Assembly (NCBI RefSeq): GCF_016583645.1
Contig: NZ_NRRL01000003.1
Location: 79,116 to 143,115 of the forward strand
From: Rhodovibrio sodomensis
GTDB lineage: Bacteria; Pseudomonadota; Alphaproteobacteria; Kiloniellales; Rhodovibrionaceae
Length of the DNA: 64,000 nt
Reading direction: 5' to 3'
This document shows positions 30,969-38,872 of this stretch, one piece after another. A program made the position numbers and the translations under genes. Numbering within the stretch: position 1 is the stretch's first letter; each line of letters begins with the position of its first letter. Below the pieces are notes generated by a model. It did no database searches. It saw only the letters and a list, made by a program, of their open reading frames with translations, and was not told the DNA's origin.

Positions 30969-31994
30969 TCAGGACGCGAGCGTGGTCGTCGGGGATTCGT
31001 CGGCGGCCGAGGTCTGGGCGTCGGCGAGGATCGCCTCGCGATGGACTCGCTCGATCAGGTCCTCGATAAACTGCCGGTCCGGCTCGCTGCGCAGCCGCAG
31101 GTCGCTGCGCGCCATCAGCGCCTCCACCTCGTCCAGTCGCGCCTGGATCAAGGCGCCGACCGTCTCGTAGGTCAGTTCGCCGCGGCGGATCGCCCGCAGT
31201 TCGTCGGCGTTCGGCCGGGGCAGAGTGATGCGGCCCTCGGTGAGCAACTCGATGCCCTCGTCGGCTACCCGGACGGCGTGCATCAGCGCCTTCCAGTCGG
31301 CGCCCCCGCTCTGTTCGGCGCGCCGGGCGCGCCGGCCGTAATCGGCGACCAGCTTGCGGGCCATCTCATGCGCCGTGGAGAGCTTGAGGGTGTACTGGAC
31401 CTGCCGGCCGCAGACGCCGAGGTGCCGGACGGTGACGCCGTGGTCGTTGGTGATGTCGGTGATCTCGAGGAACTCGTACCGTTCGACCAGCTGCTCGATC
31501 AGATCGCCGATCACCTCGACCCGGGCGGCCGGGCCGTGGCGCTCGACCGCCTGGCCGAACAGGTCGCGCGCGGCCCGCGCGGCGTGCAGCCTGGGGCCTT
31601 TGACGCTGTAGGTGTGTGCCTGGCGCCGGCAGTACCCGAGGAAGCCCGCGACGTCGCGGGTGATCAGCCGGTCCCGGTTGGCCAGGATCTCCTCCCAGAC
31701 CGGGTGCGGCTCGCCGATGTAGAAGCGCCGTGGGGCGAACAGCATATCGAGCGCGTTGGTCTGGCCCTGGCCGGCCATCGACAGGAACTTGGGCAGGCTG
31801 TACCACACGGTGTCGACGTCGCCCGCGCTGTTGGCGCCGGCCTTGTTGGTGCTCTGGTCGACCACAGCGGGCGCGGAGCCGAGCAGGATCTCGCGCGGGC
31901 TGGCGACGAAAACGCCCATGTGATCGGTGTCGCTGTCCGGCGTTGCGGTGCCGAACAGCTGGCTGCCGAAGATCATCTTGACGAGCGGGGTCAT
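30969..31994 (-). CDS. YcgL-type nucleotidyltransferase (pol-beta superfamily), 341 aa
   Basis: Residues 10-25 read GSQLFGTATPDSDTDH, the GS-x10-DxD motif of the DNA polymerase beta superfamily; the DxD Asp residues bind the metal/NTP. The HAVRVADEGIELL helix and a late YGRRARRA block match the COG3541-type predicted nucleotidyltransferases found in many phages and bacteria. The target of nucleotide transfer (RNA, protein or small molecule) is unknown. GGGAG precedes ATG 31994, which is shorter than the longest frame by 17 codons. Confidence 0.82.
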   Translation of the reverse strand: MTPLVKMIFGSQLFGTATPDSDTDHMGVFVASPREILLGSAPAVVDQSTNKAGANSAGDVDTVWYSLPKFLSMAGQGQTNALDMLFAPRRFYIGEPHPVWEEILANRDRLITRDVAGFLGYCRRQAHTYSVKGPRLHAARAARDLFGQAVERHGPAARVEVIGDLIEQLVERYEFLEITDITNDHGVTVRHLGVCGRQVQYTLKLSTAHEMARKLVADYGRRARRAEQSGGADWKALMHAVRVADEGIELLTEGRITLPRPNADELRAIRRGELTYETVGALIQARLDEVEALMARSDLRLRSEPDRQFIEDLIERVHREAILADAQTSAADESPTTTLAS

Positions 31995-32130
31995 CGCGGG
32001 CTCCCGGGGCTTGGCGGCGACGCCGGCCCGTCGGCCGGCCAGCATCGCTCTTCGATGAAGATGGGGTGAGAACGCTCAAGCTGGCGTTAAAGCGACCACG
32101 AATACGGTCGAGAGCGCTTCTGTCCCGGGA
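31995..32130 (-). promoter_or_regulatory. Upstream region with recurring 11-mer
   Basis: Contains GAAGATGGGGT at 32057-32067 and AGCGCTTCTGTC near 32113, the same two words as in the divergent region at 20072-20101. On the minus strand the first reads ACCCCATCTTC. Position 60 bases before the nucleotidyltransferase start fits a promoter element. Confidence 0.45.
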
Positions 32131-32406
32131 TCACGCTGGAACGCAGGTCTCGTGCGCGAAGGAGATCACCGGGAAGCCGCCGATGCCGGCACGGTTGAGC
32201 CGGCCGAGCAGCAGGCGGGGCAGGGGCGCGATCGCGGCCGGCTTCGGGCGCTGCCCTGTGGAGGCGTAGACAACCTGGATATCGAGGTAGCTGTCGCCGT
32301 CGTCATCGTAGCGGGTCTCGACGGTGACGTTGGTGATCTCGGTGCCGGGCATCTGTTCGCGCAGGATTGCCCGAAGTATCCGGTCGACCTGTGTGCTGGT
32401 CTGCAT
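32131..32406 (-). CDS. Hypothetical protein, 91 aa
   Basis: GGGAGG precedes ATG 32406 (MQTSTQVDRILRAILREQMP). A helix followed by a beta hairpin (TVETRYDDDGDSYLDIQVVYA) and a basic end, with one Cys. It resembles small structural or DNA-associated proteins but no family is assigned. Family A hairpin in the leader. Confidence 0.7.
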   Translation of the reverse strand: MQTSTQVDRILRAILREQMPGTEITNVTVETRYDDDGDSYLDIQVVYASTGQRPKPAAIAPLPRLLLGRLNRAGIGGFPVISFAHETCVPA

Positions 32407-32429
32407 CCTCACCTCCCGTGTTGCCCTTG

Positions 32430-32464
32430 GATCTGGCGGCGTGCACCGAAAGGCGCCGCCGGAT
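32430..32464 (-). promoter_or_regulatory. Bulged leader hairpin (family A)
   Basis: Seven-base arms GGCGGCG (32435-32441) and CGCCGCC (32454-32460), extended by GATC/GATC, enclose on the plus strand bulge TGCA and inner CC-GAAA-GG. It lies 24 bases before the 91-residue gene. Confidence 0.58.
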
Positions 32465-32483
32465 CCTGGGGTGGCACGAGAAT

Positions 32484-32509
32484 AGCCGGCCCGGTTGCCC
32501 GGGCCGGCT
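32484..32509 (-). terminator. Terminator hairpin
   Basis: Eleven-base perfect stem (AGCCGGCCCGG arm), 4-base loop, minus-strand tail ATTCTCGTG. Ends the unit with the 147- and 142-residue genes. Confidence 0.78.
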
Positions 32510-32517
32510 TTCGGTCG

Positions 32518-32961
32518 TCAGGCGCGGATGCGCCGGCGGACGTCGGCGAAAGGGGGGCGTGTCGCGCCGTCTGTGTAGGCGAGCACGATCTCCATGATCC
32601 GCGCGAGGCTGATCTCGTGCGCGTCTTGCCAGTCGGCGACCGGGAGCATTGGCGCCTCCGGGTCGCTGCCGTTGATGCTCGAGGGGCTAGGGTTCCGGGG
32701 GATATTCAGGCGGCCGGCCGCTTCGGTCCAGAAGTCGGCTGTCAGGCCGCTGTCGACGCGCCCCCAGCCGGTGCCGTCGAGCGTCCAGGTGCGAAGCAGG
32801 CGGGTCGGTACGGTGGTGGCGGCCATCGGGTGTTCGGCCATCGCCGGCGGAAACCCGGGCAGGCGCTGGTAAAGCCGGAACTGCGCGGAGTGGCCGGCGT
32901 TGGGTATCTCCATCATGCCGAAGCCGTTGGGCGCTAAGTCGGACAGCGCGCGCAGCGTCAT
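32518..32961 (-). CDS. Hypothetical protein, 147 aa
   Basis: ATG 32961 overlaps the upstream stop as ATGA, so it is translated from the same mRNA as the 142-residue gene. Soluble, with a Trp-rich middle (LLRTWTLDGTGWGRVDSG, FWTEAAGRLNIPR) and an Arg-rich end. Unknown. Confidence 0.72.
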   Translation of the reverse strand: MTLRALSDLAPNGFGMMEIPNAGHSAQFRLYQRLPGFPPAMAEHPMAATTVPTRLLRTWTLDGTGWGRVDSGLTADFWTEAAGRLNIPRNPSPSSINGSDPEAPMLPVADWQDAHEISLARIMEIVLAYTDGATRPPFADVRRRIRA

Positions 32962-33386
32962 GCCGCCTCGGTGGCGACCTCCTCCACCTCCCAGGCCGAG
33001 AAGATGTCGCCATACTCAGTGTCGCCGGTTCGCCCATAGGACATCCCGGCGACGATGGCGGACAGGGCGGCCTCGCGGGCCAGCGGGTCGGTGTAGCCGT
33101 GCTCGGCGAGCCAGGAGTCTGCCGCACGGTGGGCTTCGGGATCTACGCGCGGGTCCAGGTGAGAGGGCGTGACCACCCGGGCCGTCAGGCTCGGTGCCAT
33201 CTCGAGGGCACGGATCATCGGCTGGAAGAGGGTTGGGAAGTCCCGCTGCATCTTCTCGACACCGGCCTTCCGGCGCGCTGCGACGCGCTCGACGAGATCC
33301 CGGTCCTGCGAGACGAAGACGGGCCTGGTCTGCAGGGACTCGTAAGGATCGCCCAGGCGTTCGGTGAGGACGAAGGTCTTGGACAT
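32958..33386 (-). CDS. Hypothetical protein, 142 aa
   Basis: GGAGG lies upstream of ATG 33386 (MSKTFVLTERLGDPYESLQT). Helical and charged (DLVERVAARRKAGVEKMQRD), ending in an acidic helix (SAWEVEEVATEAA). First gene of a two-gene unit with the 147-residue gene. Not recognised. Confidence 0.72.
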   Translation of the reverse strand: MSKTFVLTERLGDPYESLQTRPVFVSQDRDLVERVAARRKAGVEKMQRDFPTLFQPMIRALEMAPSLTARVVTPSHLDPRVDPEAHRAADSWLAEHGYTDPLAREAALSAIVAGMSYGRTGDTEYGDIFSAWEVEEVATEAA

Positions 33387-33466
33387 ACAGCCTCCTGGCC
33401 GGGTGCGTTTTGCGGAGTGGACTCGGTGCGTCGGGTATCAGGATCTTCCTGGCGGCGGGGCGCGGT

Positions 33467-33802
33467 TCAGGTGAGGGCACTCACCGCGGAGAGCAGCAGC
33501 GCGAAATGGACGCCGGCGGCGTAGAAGTCCCGGCAGAACCAGGCGACGTCCCGGACATCGGGGTCCGTGGCGCGCGTCATGACCGAGGCGTGATACACCG
33601 ACACGACGAGCGTGAGCACGCCGGGCACGACGGCGGCGGCGGTCATGCTGAGGACGATCCCGAAGGGATCCGTCAGCAGCACCATGCAAACCGCGAGGCC
33701 CGCCTCCGAGAACGCGAGCGCGAGCAGGCCGAACAGGATCGGGCTCTTATCCCGCCAGCGTCCGGCCATCAGCTCGGCCATCGGGTCGCACAGCCGGGGC
33801 AA
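33467..33802 (-). CDS. Three-helix membrane protein, 111 aa
   Basis: The start is TTG 33802, six bases after the upstream stop, or ATG 33781. Hydrophobic helices at about 22-43, 48-72 and 95-110. It carries a conserved-looking loop VMTRATDPDVRDVAWFCRDF on one side. Co-transcribed with the next membrane protein gene. Unknown function. Confidence 0.68.
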   Translation of the reverse strand: MPRLCDPMAELMAGRWRDKSPILFGLLALAFSEAGLAVCMVLLTDPFGIVLSMTAAAVVPGVLTLVVSVYHASVMTRATDPDVRDVAWFCRDFYAAGVHFALLLSAVSALT

Positions 33803-33808
33803 GGCGGA

Positions 33809-34240
33809 TCACCACCGGCGCCCGGCGCGCGCCACCATCCGGGCGATGCGCGCGTTCTCTGTCGCGATCGCGTGGGCGAGCACCGTCTCGGTGCCGCAAG
33901 TGCGGAGCACACGACGGACCTCGGCGGCATCGCTGCGGCTGGTGACGACGCGCTCGGCGGCTTGATCGCAGGCTTCAGCAGTGGAGATCTCGATGCCGCC
34001 GGCCTTGTGGGCGTAGACGAACTCGTAGGCGCTCCGGCCGGTGAAGCTGGCGGGTAGAACAAAGGCCGCCAGGACCAAGGCGATCTGAAGCGGGCCCGGC
34101 AGCCGGTCGAGCCAGCGTTGGGAGATGGCGGCGGCGAGCAGCATCGCCCCGGTCAGGACCGCGATCATGCCGGAACCGATGGCGGCGCCGACGCGTTGAG
34201 CAATTGGGTGACAGTCATATTCTGAACCTTTCGGTGGCAA
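33809..34240 (-). CDS. Membrane protein, about 143 aa, start unclear
   Basis: The body has two hydrophobic helices (MIAVLTGAMLLAAAISQ, PLQIALVLAAFVLPASF), then a charged helical domain (STAEACDQAAERVVTSRSD, NARIARMVARAGRRW). The TTG at 34240 has AAGG four bases upstream. An ATG at about 34220 with a perfect AAAGG site is one frame off (MTVTQLLNA), so a small indel near 34195 is possible. Paired with the 111-residue gene. Confidence 0.6.
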   Translation of the reverse strand: MPPKGSEYDCHPIAQRVGAAIGSGMIAVLTGAMLLAAAISQRWLDRLPGPLQIALVLAAFVLPASFTGRSAYEFVYAHKAGGIEISTAEACDQAAERVVTSRSDAAEVRRVLRTCGTETVLAHAIATENARIARMVARAGRRW

Positions 34241-34368
34241 GGGGCCTTGATGCGGGGTTAGCTCGGCAGGGCTCGGATCTCGTCGTCGACGAAGTTAATT
34301 CGGTGCCAACGCGCGCGAGGTCGGCCGACCGGAGGGTCGGCTGATGCGCTGTGTTGGCGGGCGCGGTC

Positions 34369-34917
34369 TCAGCCGCGAGCGTCGTCAGACGGGCGTTGGC
34401 GGCCGAATAGCCGCGTGAACTGTGCCTGAGCCGTGCGGCGCGCGATCTCGAGCAGACGCCCTTCGGCCGCGAGGGCGTCGTCGGCGTGCCGCGCCACCAG
34501 GAGGTTCGGCATCACGATCGGCCGGTGACCGGTGATGTGGTCCATGGCGAGCTGGGCGTGTTCCAGGCCGCCGGCCTGTGCGAGCAACGCAAGCGCGCCG
34601 GCCGTCGAGCGGCACTGTCCTGCCTGGCAGTGCACGATCACCCGGGCGCCCTCGGGCAGGGTTCGACCGAAGGCGAGCAGGCTATCGATGTGCCGGCGTT
34701 CGGGCGCGTAGGGGTGCCGAGGGTCCTCCACGTCATCGAAGGTCAGCTTGAGGTGGTTGTCGGGGCGCACGCGGCTCGGTCGGTACACCCGCGCGCTCAT
34801 CTCTATCAGGCTCACCACGTGAGTGGCCGCGAAGCGCTTCGCGTGCCGGCGCAGCTGGTTCAGGCTGCACACAGCCAGGTCGATCGGAAACGGCTCTGGC
34901 GTCGTCTTCTCAGGCAT
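34369..34917 (-). CDS. Cys-based protein phosphatase, 182 aa
   Basis: The PTP/DSP signature HC-x5-R is VHCQAGQCRSTAGA (Cys97, Arg103), with the general-acid region LTFDDVEDPRHP upstream. The enzyme should remove phosphate from Tyr or dual-specificity targets through a Cys-phosphate intermediate. A second, shorter relative with an internal stop lies at 47859. GGGAG precedes ATG 34917. The family is widespread in Alphaproteobacteria and phages. Transcribed alone; a GGCCGACC/GGTCGGCT hairpin follows at about 34322-34343. Confidence 0.85.
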   Translation of the reverse strand: MPEKTTPEPFPIDLAVCSLNQLRRHAKRFAATHVVSLIEMSARVYRPSRVRPDNHLKLTFDDVEDPRHPYAPERRHIDSLLAFGRTLPEGARVIVHCQAGQCRSTAGALALLAQAGGLEHAQLAMDHITGHRPIVMPNLLVARHADDALAAEGRLLEIARRTAQAQFTRLFGRQRPSDDARG

Positions 34918-34984
34918 GCTGGTCTCCCAAGGCTGCGCGCGCGTCCGGGCGCATACGCCCTGCCCGGACCGCCGCGACGTCAGC

Positions 34985-35341
34985 CTATTGGATCGCTTCC
35001 GTTGCGCCCTGCTCGCGCTCGCACAGGTTGGAAAGCAGAAAGGCGAGCTGCGTCTCCAGGAAATCCATCAGGTGCGGCCGGCCCTGGCCCGCGCGCAGCC
35101 GGTTTGCGAAGTCGCGGTCGGTCAGGTAGGTATCGACCGCCGCCTCGACGAGCTGCTGGAACAGCTTCTCCCGGCTGTCCTGGCTGCGCAGATACGGCAG
35201 GGCGTGACTATTGGGCCGGGCCGCCGCGAGCTCGCTCGTTGCGCGGTCGAGGACGGTCTCGGCGACCGGGCCGACAGGGATCAGGGTCTCGTCCTCGAAC
35301 CGCTGGATACGGCTCCCGAGGTCAGGGCAGTTCGTGGGCAT
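34985..35341 (-). CDS. Hypothetical protein, 118 aa
   Basis: AAGGAC precedes ATG 35341 (MPTNCPDLGSRIQRFEDETL). Helical, charged: SREKLFQQLVEAAVDTYLTD, PHLMDFLETQLAFLLSNLC. Soluble. A 27-base bulged hairpin separates it from the phosphatase gene. Function unknown. Confidence 0.7.
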   Translation of the reverse strand: MPTNCPDLGSRIQRFEDETLIPVGPVAETVLDRATSELAAARPNSHALPYLRSQDSREKLFQQLVEAAVDTYLTDRDFANRLRAGQGRPHLMDFLETQLAFLLSNLCEREQGATEAIQ

Positions 35342-35417
35342 GGGTGTCCTTAATTCCATGTTGCGGGGTGTTCGTGCGGGGCTCTGGCGCACCCCGGATC
35401 AGGGATGTGGTGGCGTC

Positions 35418-36439
35418 TCAGCGGGTCAGCTGGGGCGTGCCTTCCGGGTGCGGGAGGTGGCCGGCGTTGACCCGTGCCCAGAAGCCGCGCGGCGGCTTGA
35501 GCACGTCGAGGCGCCTGCAGGCTTTGTTGACCGCGACATCGGAGACGCCGAGGTCCCGGGCGACCTCCATCGTAGGCTTGCTCCAGACCAGGCGGGTCAA
35601 CTCGCGCTTCGTCAGGTCGCGCAGCTGCGGCTGTTGACCAGATGGCGGCGGGCTCTGCCGTTCCGCGCGCTCGGCCGCGCGGCGCTTGCGGTGCGGCTCG
35701 GCCTTGCGTTCGCGGCGCTCGAATTGAGCGTCGAGGTGGGCTTTCACGGCGGGGTCGAAGGTGCCATCGAAGCAGATCGCCACCGGCTCGAACGTCTGAA
35801 GGATGCCGATTTGCTGGCGCAGGACGGTGGCGGCCAGGAGGCGCTCATCGAGCGCCGCGCCGGGTGTCCGCTGCTCGGAGACGGCATGCGCCAGGCGGAT
35901 CACCTGTGCGGTTGGGCTGCTCGCAGGATCCGGGAGCGTCTGGGTCGTGAAGTGATGGTGGGAAGGGATCTCGAGGTAGCCCGGGATCAGGTCGCGGAGC
36001 GCGTCGATCACAGCGAACAGGCGCGGGGTCAGCCGGGGGTCGGTGCCGCTGTCGCGCTGGGTCGTGTGCAGGCTCGCGTTGAGCAGGACCGCGCAGGCAC
36101 GTTCCGGATTGCCGCGGCTGGCGTGCAGCTGCTGGCCGGTCTGCAGCAGACCCCCGCCGCCGGCCTGGTAGGTCGCCTTCTGGCTCAGCAAGGGTCCCGA
36201 CGCGCCGGGGTGGCGCAGGTAGTAGCTCTGCAGCCGGACATGCACGTCGAACTGAGCCGCCGGCTCGCGCGGCCACCAGGCACACTCGTGGCCAGCCTCG
36301 GGCCGGGTGTCCGGGTCGCTCTCGGGCGCCTCGGGATTACCACGACCTGGCGCGTGGCGATCAGGTTCGCGGCATCGAGGCCCGCGGCCTGGATGTGATG
36401 GGTCCAGGCGTCGACGTAGTCGTTCCAGATGAGAGGCAC
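35418..36439 (-). pseudogene. HTH protein gene, copy A, frameshifted
   Basis: The reading starts MPLIWNDYVDAWTHHIQAAG (GTG 36439), loses frame near 36333-36335 (a three-base C run on the minus strand), and continues one base off as NPEAPESDPDTRPEAG to the C-terminal HTH VARDLGVSDVAVNKACRRLD and LPHPEGTPQL. One added C would give about 340 residues like the intact copy at 38873. The C-terminal half is a full HTH domain typical of alphaproteobacterial DNA-binding proteins. Either a decayed gene or a sequence error. Confidence 0.7.
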
Positions 36440-36532
36440 AGGCTTCGCTCGCTCGCGGTAAAGGGTGGCGCAGGGAGGGATGATGCCGGCTTGGGCTTAT
36501 CATCCGGTGAGCGGATGGCATCTGGTCGAGGC

Positions 36533-36822
36533 CTACGTCTGGCGCTCCTTGAGCGACCGCCGGATGTCGCTGGCAACGCGCTGGCGGGTGGTCCGGGCCA
36601 TCTTCCGCAACGAGCGGGTCGGCGCCAGGATCGCCACCAGGCGTGACTTGAGCGGGGCCGACTCGGTGAACACGGAACCGACCTCGAGCTCGGCGATCCG
36701 GGAGGCGGTCTGCATGCCGTGGGTGAAGGCGGCGTTCTCCAGCTGGTCGACCAGGGCAGGGTCGGCGTCGTTACGCAGCTGCTGCTTGATCTGCGAGACG
36801 AGGGGGCAGGGAGGCTCGGCAT
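36533..36822 (-). pseudogene. Small protein gene broken in a C5 run
   Basis: ATG 36822, behind GGAG, opens MPSLPAP, but the coding frame continues one base off as LVSQIKQQLRNDADPALVDQ to a basic end (RQRVASDIRRSLKERQT). Six rather than five bases in the run at 36802-36806 would give one continuous 96-residue protein. Its late helix with RKMARTTRQR could bind nucleic acid. No family recognised. Confidence 0.6.
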
Positions 36823-36879
36823 GGTGGGCTCCGATGCGAGTGTCTATGACCCGGAAATTGGGATCGTGCGCCCAGAGAA

Positions 36880-36918
36880 GCGAACGGCCCGGCCAGAGGA
36901 CTGACCGGGCCGCGTCGC
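36880..36918 (-). terminator. Terminator of the 628-residue gene
   Basis: AGCGAACGGCCCGG pairs with CCGGGCCGCGTCGCT with one mismatch region, 40 bases after the stop at 36960. TTTCGTG words flank the plus-strand side (36920 and 36931). Confidence 0.65.
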
Positions 36919-36959
36919 TTTCGTGGGCTTTCGTGCGTGGGTGTATGCGACGTCAGGGG

Positions 36960-38846
36960 TCAGAGGTCGCGGTAGACCCGCGCGACCCTGTACCGCGCCT
37001 GCTTCAGGCTCGTGGCCGGCTGGTAATCGAAGCGGTAGCCGAAGCGATCGTGGAAGGCGTCGAGGGCCGCCTGGGTGCTTGGACCGTCGAGACCGTCGAT
37101 CCGCCCGTCGTAGAAGCCCATCCGGGCGAGCCGCCACTGCATGTCGGCAACGCGGTTGGAGCGGACGATGTTCGGCCGGGTGACGCTCTTCAGCCGGAGG
37201 GGATCGCTCAGGTCGAGGATGCGGTCCTGGGCGAACTGAAGCCTCCCTTCCAGCCCGTAGTCGGCTGGGCGCTCGATCCCGTGCTCGCCCGCATAGAGCG
37301 TGGCGCCGAGGGCGCCAACGAGCGTGAAGATAGCGAGGGGTGCGGTGACGGCGAGGTGCCGGGGCTGGCGCGGAGCGCGATGCGCGCTACCGCCGATCAC
37401 GCGCTGCACTACCTTGTGACCCATGCGACCTACCTGGCCGTGCGCGACCAGCCAGAGGACCAGCAGGATCACCAGGCCGAGTGCCATCGTCGTGGCCCCG
37501 AAATCATCGATCTGCGAGCCAGGCTGATCGAAGATAAGCTGGGCCCAGTCGGTGAGCATGAGTGCGCCCCCGGCCGTCAGAAGCAGGGGGTTCATGACCG
37601 ACCAGGCGCGCTTCATCCGCTTGGCGCCGAGGCTGTCGTAGGCCGTGTCGAGCCGGTCGGCGACCGCCTTCACCACGCCGTGCGAGACGCAGTTATGCCG
37701 TTCGGTGACGAACCTATCGACATCGGTCTTGCCAGGCTGGGCGCAAGCGCCGAGCAGTTCCCGGGTCAGTCGGGATCCCTGGGTCGCCGTGAGCGCGGCG
37801 GCATCGGTTTCGGCGTCGCGGATGCGCGCGCAGGTCTCGGAAGTCAGCTCATCCAGGAAAGTTGGCGGATCGATCAGCTCCGGGCGGATGCCGGTCGCCT
37901 TCATGGTGAAGCGGGGGATGTCGCCCGCGTTGAGGTCGACCTCCGCGTAGGGGACGGTGAAGTCGTAGCGGAAGTTGGCGCGTGTGCCGTCGGGGTGCCG
38001 GCCGACATAGCTCACGTTGGCCTTATCAGGGAGCTCGCCGACCTTGGTGTTCCGGACGAAGTTCTTGAACGCGTCCGGCGAGGCGTCCTCGGGGGTTGCC
38101 GAGAGGGTGAGGTTCGTCTGCACGACCAGGTGCTGGACGATCGTCACGATGCCTTCACCCAGGCAGCCGACGCACTGGACCTTGCCGAACGGGTCGCATT
38201 CGTAGCAGTTGAAGAAGCCGTTGAGGCAGCCGGCGCTACACCGGACATACTCGGTGTAGGAGATGTTGTTCTGTCCCATACGGACCACCGGCTGCGTGCC
38301 GGAGCCCCCGCAGGCGAAGCACCGCTTCTTGGTCGTCCCATCGCAATTGGAGCAGTTGACCTTGCCGCTGCCGCCACAGGCGATGTGACGCTCCCAGCGA
38401 TAGGCGATTCCGGCGTTGGAGACGAGGTCGAGCTTCCGCTCGCCCTTGCGCAGGGCCTCGAGCGGATCGCCGCCTTCGACCAGCTTGGTCACCTTCTCGC
38501 TGTAGGCCGGGGTGCTGGCGACCTCTTCGGTCTGGCGCGTCATCAGCTGCTGGAGCTGCGCGTCGGTGTCGAAGCCCTGACCGTCAACCTTCTGCTTGCC
38601 GCTGAGGGTCTTGGCTTCCGTTCGCCAGGTCGGGGTCGCGCGCAGGGTGATGACGCCGCGGTGATCCATGCACCGGGCGGCGGTCACCGTCACCTCGTCG
38701 GCCGAGACACCGTTGCCGTCGGCGAGCTTGCGCGCGGTGTCGACGACCATCCGGGCCGGGGCATTGTCGATACTGGCGCTGGTGGAGACGTTATTCGTTT
38801 CTGGGTCGGTCGTCGTATCGCGCGTTCCGTGGTCGTAAGGGCACAT
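36960..38846 (-). CDS. DnaJ-zinc-finger, membrane and peptidoglycan-binding protein, 628 aa
   Basis: GAGG lies nine bases before ATG 38846 (MCPYDHGTRD). The middle has four CxxCxGxG-like repeats (CGGSGKVNCSNCDG, KKRCFACGGSG, RCSAGCLNG, NCYECDPFG, VQCVGCLGEG), a DnaJ-type zinc finger without a J domain. Then come at least two membrane helices (LLLTAGGALMLTDWAQL, MALGLVILLVLWLVAHG, APLAIFTLVGALGATLY). The last 60 residues (MQWRLARMGFYDGRIDGLDG, STQAALDAFHDRFGYRF) are a peptidoglycan-binding PGRP-1 fold. It would link a cytoplasmic zinc-finger module to the cell wall. I know no family with this order. Confidence 0.82.
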   Translation of the reverse strand: MCPYDHGTRDTTTDPETNNVSTSASIDNAPARMVVDTARKLADGNGVSADEVTVTAARCMDHRGVITLRATPTWRTEAKTLSGKQKVDGQGFDTDAQLQQLMTRQTEEVASTPAYSEKVTKLVEGGDPLEALRKGERKLDLVSNAGIAYRWERHIACGGSGKVNCSNCDGTTKKRCFACGGSGTQPVVRMGQNNISYTEYVRCSAGCLNGFFNCYECDPFGKVQCVGCLGEGIVTIVQHLVVQTNLTLSATPEDASPDAFKNFVRNTKVGELPDKANVSYVGRHPDGTRANFRYDFTVPYAEVDLNAGDIPRFTMKATGIRPELIDPPTFLDELTSETCARIRDAETDAAALTATQGSRLTRELLGACAQPGKTDVDRFVTERHNCVSHGVVKAVADRLDTAYDSLGAKRMKRAWSVMNPLLLTAGGALMLTDWAQLIFDQPGSQIDDFGATTMALGLVILLVLWLVAHGQVGRMGHKVVQRVIGGSAHRAPRQPRHLAVTAPLAIFTLVGALGATLYAGEHGIERPADYGLEGRLQFAQDRILDLSDPLRLKSVTRPNIVRSNRVADMQWRLARMGFYDGRIDGLDGPSTQAALDAFHDRFGYRFDYQPATSLKQARYRVARVYRDL

Positions 38847-38872
38847 GGGCAAGCACCTCGAGGAAGGCGTGG

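Noticed and set aside
31995..32130. RpoH-type heat-shock promoter
   Set aside because: CCCCATCT matches a sigma-32 -10 element, but the only CTTGAG-like -35 word is about eight bases away, too close, and the other copies of the word lack a -35.
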